A DNA stretch of 16,035 nt from DATGHS01 sp035307785 (GCA_035307785.1 DATGHS010000556.1:1-16035); one strand, 5' to 3'; counted from the stretch's first letter, positions 7,474 to 14,592 are shown. Numbers and translations: made by a program. The notes: generated by a model from the letters alone, not told the origin.

Positions 7474-7477
7474 GCTT

Positions 7478-7528
7478 GTAGTGACTCGCTTTAGCGAGTC
7501 GCCTTGACCGCCTAAAGGCGGTCACTAC
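7478..7528. repeat. Double-hairpin repeat with inverted ends between convergent genes
   Basis: The ends GTAGTGAC (7478-7485) and GTCACTAC (7521-7528) are inverted. Inside are two hairpins: GACTCGC-TTTA-GCGAGTC (7483-7500) and GACCGCC-TAAA-GGCGGTC (7506-7523), with loops that are reverse complements of each other. The unit starts five bases after the DUF2752 stop and could terminate transcription from either side. It looks like a dispersed repeat unit rather than a unique terminator. Confidence 0.75.
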
Positions 7529-7575
7529 GAACCAATCCGCATTACCCCTTCTGCTTCAAACTCAACCTGCGCCAC

Positions 7576-9174
7576 CTACCTGGGTGCCGGCGGCTTTTCC
7601 GGCTTGCGTTCCTTCTCATACCATTGATGCTCCGGCCGGGCCAGAACCTCGTCGATCACATCTAGCACCGCTTTGCTCTCTGCCTTCTTTCCCTGCAACT
7701 CCGCTTTGTGGGCGATCTCGCGGGCTTGCGGAATGAACTGCATATAAAAGCGATCTGCCACCTCCGCCATGCCGTGCCAATGCGCGTAGTCTGGCGCCAT
7801 CATCGAGGCGCCGTGGCGGGCGCGCCGGCCCTCATGATGCCAGAGGTAGTACCAGGTCCATTCGATTTCTTCATCGAAGTCCTGAGGAGTTAATAGCTTC
7901 TGGTCGCGCAATGCTTTCATGATTTTTTGGCCGGGCTTGGCGAACTTCTCGTTGTACAAGATCACGAAATCGTCGTACTGCTTGTAGAAGGCAGTCACGT
8001 AATCCGGCGTGTGGCAATTCTTGCATACATCCATCATGCGGCCGCGCTTCGTTTCCCAGGAGTCCACAATCTGGGCCGCGCGCTTGGCCGGATCCGTTTC
8101 CGTGACGACACGATGTTGTGCGTCCGTGTCCATGACCAGGCTCACCGGCGGGCGGTTGGTCCAGGAGATACGGGCGCCGGCATCATGCGTGACTTTTTCT
8201 CGCTTGTTGGCAGACATGTGACAAGTGGCGCAGGTGGGCGCTTGCGTGTAGTCTTCGCCCAGCACCCATTTCGGTGAATTCAGGTTCATATGTTCGCGCA
8301 GATCACGGTATGCCACACCGTGTTTCGATTCCTCATAAATCTCTTTTTGGGGATGATCGGGGCCGAGGTGGCATTTGCCGCAATTCTCCGGCTGGCGGGC
8401 CCGCCGGGGCGAGAAATCATGCCGCGAGTGACAGGCGGAGCAGGAGCCAAGTGAGCCGTCGAGATTCAGCCGGCCAATACCGGTATTGGGCCAGGTGCTG
8501 GCGGAAAACAGCGGCTTGCCGTTCTCGTCTTTCTTGACGCGCGCCACTGCTTCCTGGTTCGTCGGCTTGCCGTCCGGTCCGGGCTTCAGATCATCCACGG
8601 TGATCATCTTCCCGTCAGTCGATTGCAACGCCACCTTGCTGCCGTGGCACTGCTGGCAACCGGTGAACGCGCTGGCCATGCCGTTGACCTTGTCGATCTT
8701 TCCTTTGCCGGGCGTGGGCGAGTGTGGATCGAACGGCACGCGCGAACCTTCCACGGTCTCCGCCATCAAATTGTCGAGCGAGGCCAGGATATTGCCGGCT
8801 TTGGCGTGATGGCTGTGCTCGAATTCCTCGTATTCGGTCTTGTGGCAGCGCGAGCAATCGCGCGGCGTTGGGACCGTGGCAATGTGTTGGCCGTAATGAT
8901 CGAAGCCATCGACGTCGCCTTTCTCCGCCTGGTGGCACTCCACGCAGCCGATGCCTTTGCGCGCATGGGTGCTGCCCTTCCAGTGGTCGATGATGCCGGG
9001 CGTGCTCTGCTGATGGCAGTCGATGCACTGTTTCGAACTCGTGGGAATCACGATGCGCGGCTCGCCGGTCTCCGCCTTTTTGCGCACCACCTCCATGTAC
9101 TGCACAAAAACGAGCGATACCAGAAACAGTCCACCAAGCCCGCCAATAATGTAACGCTTGCTTTCCAGGGTCAT
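7576..9174 (-). CDS. Membrane-anchored octaheme cytochrome c, hydroxylamine oxidoreductase-like
   Basis: 532 residues with exactly eight C-x-x-C-H heme sites, at about 50, 77, 107, 173, 245, 265, 315 and 384. Residues about 8-27 form one membrane anchor, apparently uncleaved, placing the hemes in the periplasm. The count, the uneven spacing, the long heme-free C-terminus and motifs after heme 7 (T-H-D-A-G-A-R-I-S-W) and after heme 8 (A-R-H-G-A-S-M and D-Y-A-H-W-H-G) fit the hydroxylamine oxidoreductase family. Members oxidise hydroxylamine or hydrazine, or work reductively on nitrite. Tyr463 in D-Y-x-x-W-H-G is a candidate for the residue that cross-links the P460 heme in oxidative enzymes, but I could not align it. 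ATG 9174 follows GGGGA. The gene starts 33 nt after the globin stop and is last in the Rieske-cytochrome b cluster, its probable electron partner. Confidence 0.82.
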   Translation of the reverse strand: MTLESKRYIIGGLGGLFLVSLVFVQYMEVVRKKAETGEPRIVIPTSSKQCIDCHQQSTPGIIDHWKGSTHARKGIGCVECHQAEKGDVDGFDHYGQHIATVPTPRDCSRCHKTEYEEFEHSHHAKAGNILASLDNLMAETVEGSRVPFDPHSPTPGKGKIDKVNGMASAFTGCQQCHGSKVALQSTDGKMITVDDLKPGPDGKPTNQEAVARVKKDENGKPLFSASTWPNTGIGRLNLDGSLGSCSACHSRHDFSPRRARQPENCGKCHLGPDHPQKEIYEESKHGVAYRDLREHMNLNSPKWVLGEDYTQAPTCATCHMSANKREKVTHDAGARISWTNRPPVSLVMDTDAQHRVVTETDPAKRAAQIVDSWETKRGRMMDVCKNCHTPDYVTAFYKQYDDFVILYNEKFAKPGQKIMKALRDQKLLTPQDFDEEIEWTWYYLWHHEGRRARHGASMMAPDYAHWHGMAEVADRFYMQFIPQAREIAHKAELQGKKAESKAVLDVIDEVLARPEHQWYEKERKPEKPPAPR

Positions 9175-9207
9175 TCTGATTCCCCATTTAATGAAACCAT
9201 CCCCTCA

Positions 9208-9603
9208 TCAATCCGGATAAGCCATTAACATTGCATCGATCGCCGAATCGAGGGCGGTTCGCCATTGTCCGGCCAAGGCATCACTCCAGTGCAGCCCGTG
9301 AAATCGTTCCAGAGTCCCGAGCATGGCGTTGCGCCATTTGGGATACAAATCGCGCGTGATGTTGCGCCGCAAGTGCTGCTGGCCGAGCAAGTGCAGGTAC
9401 TCCCCTGTCGCTGCATACTGATGTTGCGAATGGCGTTCGACAACCATCATCGCTACAGTCAGCAACAGATTCTGCCGCTTCATGTCCACGCCCTGAAAAT
9501 GCTTCTGCACCTCCGGGTAATCCTTCAGGAAGGCGAGATAAAACAGCGACGCAAACGTGTCCGACCGCAACAGGATTTCGTGAATGCTTTCGCCGATGTC
9601 CAT
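9208..9603 (-). CDS. Single-domain globin
   Basis: 131 residues from ATG 9603, preceded by AAAGG eight bases upstream; an in-frame GTG at 9612 would add three residues. The fold positions are readable against flavohemoglobin-type globins: F-Y in helix B (Tyr22 as B10), Phe36 as CD1, Gln44 as E7, and L-G-x-x-H with His77 as the proximal F8 ligand. Tyr-B10 with Gln-E7 is typical of globins that bind O2 and oxidise NO, but there is no attached reductase domain. It lies between cytochrome b and the octaheme cytochrome, 33 nt before the latter, so it is probably co-transcribed. A role in scavenging or sensing NO made or released by the octaheme enzyme is inference. Globin identity is good; the subgroup is not certain. 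Confidence 0.78.
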   Translation of the reverse strand: MDIGESIHEILLRSDTFASLFYLAFLKDYPEVQKHFQGVDMKRQNLLLTVAMMVVERHSQHQYAATGEYLHLLGQQHLRRNITRDLYPKWRNAMLGTLERFHGLHWSDALAGQWRTALDSAIDAMLMAYPD

Positions 9604-9619
9604 GAGCGCCACCTTTCCG

Positions 9620-9661
9620 TCAATGCTCCACCGCCGCTTCCCTAATCGTCAATCCCACGAC
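9620..9661 (-). pseudogene. Remnant of a cytochrome b 3' end
   Basis: On the minus strand this segment reads V-G-L-T-I-R-E-A-A-V-E-H-stop. The intact cytochrome b ends V-G-L-T-I-W-E-A-A-V-E-H-stop at 9744-9782. Twelve codons differ at one residue (Trp to Arg, TGG to AGG) and at several silent positions, including TGA versus TAA for the stop. The homology ends at the boundary of the palindromic repeat starting at 9663. The remnant stop lies seven bases before the globin GTG, so this was probably the original cytochrome b-globin junction. Confidence 0.75.
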
Positions 9662-9662
9662 T

Positions 9663-9739
9663 GGGTGGCCGGGGCTGAGCAGGATGCGAAGCCCCGGCTA
9701 GCTCACCGGGGCTTCCGAAGACTCCAGCCCCGGCCACCC
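9663..9739. repeat. Palindromic repeat, family A copy 2, inside the Rieske-cytochrome b-globin cluster
   Basis: The right arm (9706-9739) is identical to that of the repeat at 6842-6875. The left arm matches at its ends (9663-9677 and 9688-9697) but its middle, 9678-9687, is unrelated, leaving an internal bulge in the stem. The loop is again 8 nt (CTAGCTCA). It lies four bases after the cytochrome b stop and directly beside the remnant cytochrome b tail. Confidence 0.88.
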
Positions 9740-9743
9740 AAAA

Positions 9744-10796
9744 TTAGTGTTCCACCGCCGCTTCCCAGATTGTCAGCCCCACAATGGCGAACACGGCCAC
9801 GATGCCAATCCACACGCTGGCCTCGGCAAAGCGCGTGTATTTGCTGATTGCGCTATCGATGAACGGCCAAACAAACATGACGAACACGATGAAGCCCATG
9901 CTTAACACCGCCGCCGTGCCTGAAAACAGCTTGAGCCACCGGAACGTCACGTAGAAGAACCATTCTGGTTTGATTACTTCCGGCGTGGTCAGCGGGTCGG
10001 CACGCGGGCCAAGCCCAACGGGCAAGATCGTGGCCAGGGCGCTGAGCAGAATCATGAGCACCAGGCCCATGATGATTTCCGTGTACAAGTGGTCCGGAAA
10101 GAAATTGAAGAATTTCGACTTTTCATCGCGATCCGCTTTGAACTGCAGCTCCGTCACACCGTGCAATCGAATGAGCAAGATGTGGACGGAAAGGAGCAGG
10201 ATCATCGTCACCGGCAGCACGGCCGCGTGCAAGATGAAGAACCGCGGCAATGTTTTCTCGTTGTACGCTTCGCCGCCGAGCAGCAGCCGCTTGCCGATGG
10301 CGCCGACGACTGGCACATTGGCCGCGATATTGGCGCCCACCGTAGCGCCCCAGTAGCTGAGTTGCTCATACACGAGGCTGTAGCCGGTAAAGCCCACGAC
10401 CAGCGTGCACAGCAACAAGAACATGCCGATCATCCAGTTGAGTTCACGCGGCCGCCGATAACCGCCAGTGAAGTAAACACGCATTTGATGCAAGATGACC
10501 GTGGCAATCATCAACGTGGCGGCCCACTTATGCACGCTGCGAATGAACCAGCCGAACGGCACCTGTTCCGTGACATAGCGCACCGACTCGTACGCCGTGC
10601 TGGGCGACGGCTCGTAGTAGACGGCCAAAAGAATGCCGGTGACGATTTGCACCACGAAGAGATAGGCCGGGGTGCCGCCCAGGCAGAACCACCAGTGCTT
10701 CAGGTGGTTCGGGACCGGTTCATTCGTCATTTCCCGCAGCACGTGCCCCTGGATGGGCACACGCTCGCGGAACCATCGCGCAAACTGCGTCATCAT
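9744..10796 (-). CDS. Cytochrome b, b6-like, of a Rieske/cytochrome b complex
   Basis: 350 residues, fusing a b6-like four-helix part with a subunit-IV-like part. Heme b ligands are His89/His103 (13 between) and His190/His205 (14 between); the second spacing is that of b6 rather than bc1 proteins. F-C-L-G-G with Cys38 matches the b6 cysteine that holds the extra heme c_n. F-G-W-F-I-R-S-V-H-K-W and Y-F-T-G-G-Y-R-R-P-R-E-L-N-W align well with b6. The quinol-site motif is P-E-W-F (277-280) instead of P-E-W-Y, and G-Y-S-L-P-W is G-Y-S-L-V-Y. The protein sits in the cytoplasmic membrane and passes electrons between quinol and hemes. The tandem ATG-ATG start is six bases after the Rieske stop, and TGAGG there supplies the ribosome binding site, so translation is probably coupled. 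Confidence 0.9.
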   Translation of the reverse strand: MMTQFARWFRERVPIQGHVLREMTNEPVPNHLKHWWFCLGGTPAYLFVVQIVTGILLAVYYEPSPSTAYESVRYVTEQVPFGWFIRSVHKWAATLMIATVILHQMRVYFTGGYRRPRELNWMIGMFLLLCTLVVGFTGYSLVYEQLSYWGATVGANIAANVPVVGAIGKRLLLGGEAYNEKTLPRFFILHAAVLPVTMILLLSVHILLIRLHGVTELQFKADRDEKSKFFNFFPDHLYTEIIMGLVLMILLSALATILPVGLGPRADPLTTPEVIKPEWFFYVTFRWLKLFSGTAAVLSMGFIVFVMFVWPFIDSAISKYTRFAEASVWIGIVAVFAIVGLTIWEAAVEH

Positions 10797-10802
10797 GGCG
10801 CC

Positions 10803-11312
10803 TCAACCCAACAATTCTGTCGGGGCTTCGATAAAGACCAGACCGTTTTCAATTTTCAGGGGATACTGTTGCAGCGATTGCCCGGCGGCCGCGGGCGGTC
10901 CTGCCGTCGCCTTTCCGGCCGGATCGAACGCGCCGTTATGGCATGGGCAGAAAAAACGATTGTTTTGCGCTTCCCAGTGCACCTGGCAACCCAGGTGGGG
11001 GCAGGTGCTCGACAAGCCCAGAAAGTCGGCTGCCGTTCCTTCTTGGCCGCGGCGCGTGATCGTCACGGTCTGGCCCGCCGGCGTCCGAAACTCGACCGTA
11101 TCACCCACGTGCAGCTTGGCCGCTTCCGCCACAAACATCCACGCCAATTTGCGCGGCGTACTCGAATACAGGAAGCGCCCGGCGATGTATGCCATGGTGC
11201 CGTAACCGGCAATCAACCCTCCCGCCATCACCAACGACGACGCTTTCGCGAACGCGCGCCGATCCATTCCATCCGAGCTTTGAGGTTGGTGAAGATCCGA
11301 TGCATCCGGCAT
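10803..11312 (-). CDS. Rieske [2Fe-2S] iron-sulfur protein
   Basis: 169 residues from ATG 11312, preceded by GGGAG six bases upstream; a TTG at 11330 is possible but lacks a better site. D-R-R-A-F-A-K (17-23) before a hydrophobic stretch (about 26-46) is a twin-arginine export signal that probably stays as a membrane anchor. The cluster-binding boxes are C-P-H-L-G-C (Cys104, His106, disulfide Cys109) and C-P-C-H-N-G (Cys122, disulfide Cys124, His125). It takes one electron from quinol at the cytochrome b site. It is the first gene of the cluster, directly before cytochrome b. No cytochrome c1 or f gene follows, so its electron acceptor is likely the octaheme cytochrome or a protein encoded elsewhere. 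Confidence 0.92.
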   Translation of the reverse strand: MPDASDLHQPQSSDGMDRRAFAKASSLVMAGGLIAGYGTMAYIAGRFLYSSTPRKLAWMFVAEAAKLHVGDTVEFRTPAGQTVTITRRGQEGTAADFLGLSSTCPHLGCQVHWEAQNNRFFCPCHNGAFDPAGKATAGPPAAAGQSLQQYPLKIENGLVFIEAPTELLG

Positions 11313-11480
11313 GAATGGCTCCCAGTCCAAGCGGCGATCGGCATGGTTGGGTGCCCGATTCGCACGCGCGAACTCCCACCTGTGCTCTTACCGCACAGTC
11401 CGCTGGTAAATTCCAAGGTGCTTGCAATGTGAAGCAAAACTCAGGCCAGAGAGGCGCCGTTGCTTCCTGTGCTGGAAATG

Positions 11481-11508
11481 GTTATAGCCTGCCAAACGGC
11501 TAATTCAA
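11481..11508 (-). promoter_or_regulatory. Candidate promoter for the Rieske-cytochrome b-globin-octaheme cluster
   Basis: On the minus strand TTGAAT (11503-11508), a 16-bp spacer and TATAAC (11481-11486) resemble a sigma-70 promoter. It overlaps the last codons of the ABC-F gene and would give a leader of about 160 nt. No terminator is evident between the ABC-F stop and the Rieske gene, so read-through is also possible. Confidence 0.28.
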
Positions 11509-13392
11509 CTCCACCGCCTCTTCCCAGTGCTCGTAGAGTTGCTGCAACTTCACTTTCGTGTCTTCAAAGGATTGCATCGTCTCCTTCAGTTTCGGCGGGT
11601 CGCGGTACAACTCGGCGGAAGCGAGAGCAGATTCCATTTCCAAGAGCCGGCTCTCGTGTGTCGCGATGTCGGCCTCTAGTTCCTCGACTTTGCGATACGC
11701 GAACTTCCGCTTGCGCTTGGCGGGCTTGTTGGAAGCGCGCGCCGGCGCCTGCTCGCGCGGTTGGCCTGGCGCCTTGTGCTCGGCGATTTGCCGCGTCGCA
11801 CGAAAGAGTTCGTAGGTGTCGTAATTGCCGTGAATCACCTGGGCGTGGCCGTCTTCGAGGACGATGAGCAGATCGACCACGCGATTCAGGAAGTAACGGT
11901 CGTGGCTGACCACGATCAGCGTGCCTTCATACTCCAACAGCGCTTGCTCCAGCGCTTCGCACGCCCAGATATCGAGGTGATTGGTCGGTTCGTCGAGGAT
12001 CAGCACATTGACGCCCAGGGCCACCAGCCGAGCCAGCGCCACCCGGCTGCGCTCGCCGCCGGAAAGCTCCCCGACATTTTGGAAGACGATATCGCCCGAC
12101 AGGCCGAAGCGGCCCAGCAGATCGCGCATCTTCTTTTCGTCGATCTCCGGATCCGGGTACGGCCAGACCGCCCGGATGACTTGTTTATCCTCCGGTAACA
12201 TTTGCAGATGCTGATCGAGATAGCCGGGATCAACCAGGTGGCCACGCTTTACCTCGCCGGCCGTCGGCTCGATTTCGCCCAGCAGGATTTTCAGCAGCGT
12301 CGTCTTACCGCTGCCATTCGGCCCCATGATGCCGAGCCGCTTGCCCCGTGGCAACGAGAAATTCAAGTGCTCGAACAGCGGCCTATCGTATGCCATGCCC
12401 AGGTCGTGCGCTTCGAAGACCACGTCTCCGGAGCGGACGACCTCGTCGAAGTGCATGCTCGGCGCTTGTACCAGCGTGGGCTTATCCACGCGCTCCAACC
12501 GCTCCAGCGCTTTGCGGCGCGATTGCGCCTGCTTGGCCAGCTGGCCATAGTGAACGCGGCGAATGTACTCCTCCTGCTTCTCGATGTATTCCTGCTGCGC
12601 TTCCCAGTTCTTCAGTTCCACCTCATAGCGCTCCTGCCGCAGCCGCAAATACTGCTTGTAGTTGCCGGGGTACGCGGTGATCTTCTTCGCCTGCAGCTCG
12701 AAGATTTTCGTCGTGACCTTGTCGAGGAAGTAACGGTCATGGCTGACGATGAGCATGGCTTGCGGTTGCTGCACCAGGTAGCTTTCCAGCCAGCGCGTGG
12801 CGCCGATGTCAAGGTGGTTGCTTGGTTCGTCGAGCAGCAGAATGTCGGGGCTGGAAAGCAGAAGCTTGGCGAGCAGCAGCCGACGCTGCTGACCTCCGCT
12901 GAACGTCTCCAATGCCCGACCGTAGTCCTCCTTCCGAAAGCCCAGGCCGTGCAGCACTTCCTCGACTTTATGATCGACCGTGTACGCGTCGTTGTGGCGC
13001 AGCAGTTCGTTGAGCCGGTCGTACCTGGCGGCGAGCGCTTTGCGTTCGACTTCGGTCTTGGCATTTGCCAATTCTTCCGCCGTGCGGACCATTTCTTCCT
13101 GAGCAGTAAGTAATTCGGCGAAGGCGCTTTTTGCCTCTTCGAAGAGCGTGCGGCCCTGCGCGATCTCGGCATCTTGTTCGAGCAGCAAGCCACGCGCGCC
13201 GGCGTGAAAGCGGATATCGCCTTTGTCGGGAGTATCTTTGCCGGCCAAGATGCGCAAGAGCGTCGATTTGCCGGCCCCGTTCGGGCCCACCAACCCCACG
13301 CGCTCGCCGTGATAGAGTTCGAACGAAACGTCTTCGAAGAGCGGGCCGCGGTCGTAGCCGCGCGTGAGGTTGGTGCAACTGAGCAAGAGCAT
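11500..13392 (-). CDS. ABC-F family ATPase (ribosome-associated, Uup-like)
   Basis: 630 residues with two ABC cassettes and no membrane domain, the ABC-F layout. Cassette 1 has Walker A G-P-N-G-A-G-K-S-T (36-44), signature S-G-G-Q-Q (165-169) and D-E-P-S-N-H-L-D (188-195). Cassette 2 has G-P-N-G-S-G-K-T-T (357-365), L-S-G-G-E (443-447) and D-E-P-T-N-H-L-D (467-474). Between them lies the charged helical linker (about 240-310) that in relatives contacts the P-site tRNA. A basic stretch and a coiled coil (about 565-625) close the protein, as in Uup-like members. ABC-F proteins act on ribosomes to relieve stalls or protect against antibiotics; which role applies is not visible here. ATG 13392 has no clear ribosome binding site. 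It is separated from the upstream TPR gene by a palindromic repeat. Confidence 0.9.
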   Translation of the reverse strand: MLLLSCTNLTRGYDRGPLFEDVSFELYHGERVGLVGPNGAGKSTLLRILAGKDTPDKGDIRFHAGARGLLLEQDAEIAQGRTLFEEAKSAFAELLTAQEEMVRTAEELANAKTEVERKALAARYDRLNELLRHNDAYTVDHKVEEVLHGLGFRKEDYGRALETFSGGQQRRLLLAKLLLSSPDILLLDEPSNHLDIGATRWLESYLVQQPQAMLIVSHDRYFLDKVTTKIFELQAKKITAYPGNYKQYLRLRQERYEVELKNWEAQQEYIEKQEEYIRRVHYGQLAKQAQSRRKALERLERVDKPTLVQAPSMHFDEVVRSGDVVFEAHDLGMAYDRPLFEHLNFSLPRGKRLGIMGPNGSGKTTLLKILLGEIEPTAGEVKRGHLVDPGYLDQHLQMLPEDKQVIRAVWPYPDPEIDEKKMRDLLGRFGLSGDIVFQNVGELSGGERSRVALARLVALGVNVLILDEPTNHLDIWACEALEQALLEYEGTLIVVSHDRYFLNRVVDLLIVLEDGHAQVIHGNYDTYELFRATRQIAEHKAPGQPREQAPARASNKPAKRKRKFAYRKVEELEADIATHESRLLEMESALASAELYRDPPKLKETMQSFEDTKVKLQQLYEHWEEAVELN

Positions 13393-13439
13393 AAGGCATT
13401 CCGTCGGGACGTGTAATCAGCCATTGGGGCAATGTCTTA

Positions 13440-13505
13440 GTTTGGGAGGGCGAGGCTCCTGCCGAGCCCTGGCGGTGGCTCGGCAGGAGCCTCGCCCTCC
13501 CAAAC
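13440..13505. repeat. Long perfect palindromic repeat, family B
   Basis: A 29-bp perfect inverted repeat: 13440-13468 begins GTTTGGGAGGGCGAGGC, the complement is 13477-13505, and the loop is 8 nt (CTGGCGGT). It lies between the TPR gene stop and the ABC-F gene start, both on the minus strand, and may terminate the former. From memory, G-A-G-G-C-T-C-C-T-G-C-C type palindromes are frequent in planctomycete genomes; a genome search would confirm the copy number. Confidence 0.9.
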
Positions 13506-13545
13506 AACCGCCCTATTGCCGAATTATTGCGCGGCTGCCGGTCAA

Positions 13546-14442
13546 TCACGGCGCCTGCAGGAACTGGTCGATCGGTTTGGCGTCAGTCACCATCGGTCTG
13601 GCTTTTTCAAAGAATTTCTTCGCTTCGTCCTGCCGGCCGAGGAACCACAGTTGGTAGCCGTACAGGAATAATAGTGCGGGTTCCTGCGGGTTGGCCTCCG
13701 CGGCTTGCCGCAGCGAATTCAACTGCTCAATCAACTCGGCTGGATTATTGGCGTAAAGTCCGCGCAAATCGAACTTCGAACTTGGCCACTCGGGCTGCAG
13801 CTTCATGCCGGCATAAATGGAAGCGACGGCTTCGCGATATTTCCCCAGCGCGAATTGCGCCTGGGCAAGCAGGAACAGCGCTTCCGCGCTGTCCGGCTGG
13901 ACGCGGCTGGCCTGCACGAAGCGCTCGGCAGCGCGGCCATGTTCTTCGTCGGCAAACGCCTCCTTGCCGAGCTTGACGAGCCGGTCCGCCTCGGCTTTCT
14001 TGTCCATTTCAGGAACCGGGGCCAGCACCGGCTGTGGCTGGGGCGCCGGTATCTTTGGTGGCGGAGGGTTCTTTGGCGCGGGTGGAGCCTGCTGCACGGC
14101 CTGTTTGTTCGGCGGTTTCTTCGGCTGAATCACCAGAGGATCGTCGCGCTCGTTGAGCGGCGGCACCACCGGGAAGTTCGGCAGCGCGAGCGGCGCGAGC
14201 GCCACCACCGGCTGCACGACCACGACCGTGGATGGCATGATTGGATAGTACGGGTAATAGTAGGTCGGGTAGTAATAGCCCGGATAATAGCCGTAACCGA
14301 ACCGCGGGCCCAGGTATGCCCCGATGATGTAGTTGCGATTGGCGTAGCCGAAGCCGACGCCGCGGCCAAGCGGAAACTGCGCCCTCGCGTTGGCGGCCAT
14401 TACCAGAATTGCCAGCAGGGCCCCCCATGGCGCGTACTTCAT
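13546..14442 (-). CDS. Secreted TPR protein with Tyr/Gly-rich and Pro-rich N-terminal region
   Basis: 298 residues from ATG 14442, with AAGGAG seven bases upstream. An overlapping ATG at 14446 is out of frame, and a longer in-frame start has no support. A signal peptide (about 1-21, ending Ala-Arg-Ala) indicates export. Residues about 25-68 are Gly/Tyr-rich with runs such as G-Y-Y-P-G-Y-Y-Y-P. A Pro/Lys/Gln-rich linker (about 105-146) follows. Residues about 150-285 contain helical tetratricopeptide units, clearest at 151-184 and 185-218, with a further one at about 253-286. Such layouts are common in planctomycete envelope proteins and suggest a periplasmic or surface protein-binding role. 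The partner is unknown. The family call is good; the function is not. Confidence 0.78.
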   Translation of the reverse strand: MKYAPWGALLAILVMAANARAQFPLGRGVGFGYANRNYIIGAYLGPRFGYGYYPGYYYPTYYYPYYPIMPSTVVVVQPVVALAPLALPNFPVVPPLNERDDPLVIQPKKPPNKQAVQQAPPAPKNPPPPKIPAPQPQPVLAPVPEMDKKAEADRLVKLGKEAFADEEHGRAAERFVQASRVQPDSAEALFLLAQAQFALGKYREAVASIYAGMKLQPEWPSSKFDLRGLYANNPAELIEQLNSLRQAAEANPQEPALLFLYGYQLWFLGRQDEAKKFFEKARPMVTDAKPIDQFLQAP

Positions 14443-14563
14443 GCATTGGCTCCTTTCCTGCACAAGGGCCAGGCGATTGCCGGGTACCGAACTTCTTGCT
14501 CGCGTACACGGACCACCGGGCCAAACTCCGCTGGCAAATGATGGCGGGATGAGCGTTTCAGCA

Positions 14564-14592
14564 ATTATCGAATTTGCGGCGCTGGGATGCAA
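14564..14592 (-). promoter_or_regulatory. Candidate sigma-70 promoter of the TPR gene
   Basis: On the minus strand TTGCAT (14587-14592), exactly 17 bp, GATAAT (14564-14569) match the -35 and -10 consensus at four and five of six positions. Transcription would start near 14557 and leave a leader of about 115 nt before ATG 14442. Confidence 0.4.

Noticed and set aside
9663..9739. The palindrome as an insertion sequence in the cluster
   Set aside because: Only about 77 bp with no transposase; it fits a small dispersed palindrome, not a complete insertion sequence.
10089..11432. A 447-codon + strand frame across the Rieske and cytochrome b genes
   Set aside because: It lies antisense to two genes with unmistakable cofactor motifs and has no recognisable family of its own.
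12202..13113. A 303-codon + strand frame inside the ABC-F gene
   Set aside because: Antisense shadow of a gene with intact Walker and signature motifs in both cassettes.
13705..14541. A 278-codon + strand frame across the TPR gene
   Set aside because: Arg/His-rich, no domain, antisense to a gene with signal peptide, ribosome binding site and TPR units.
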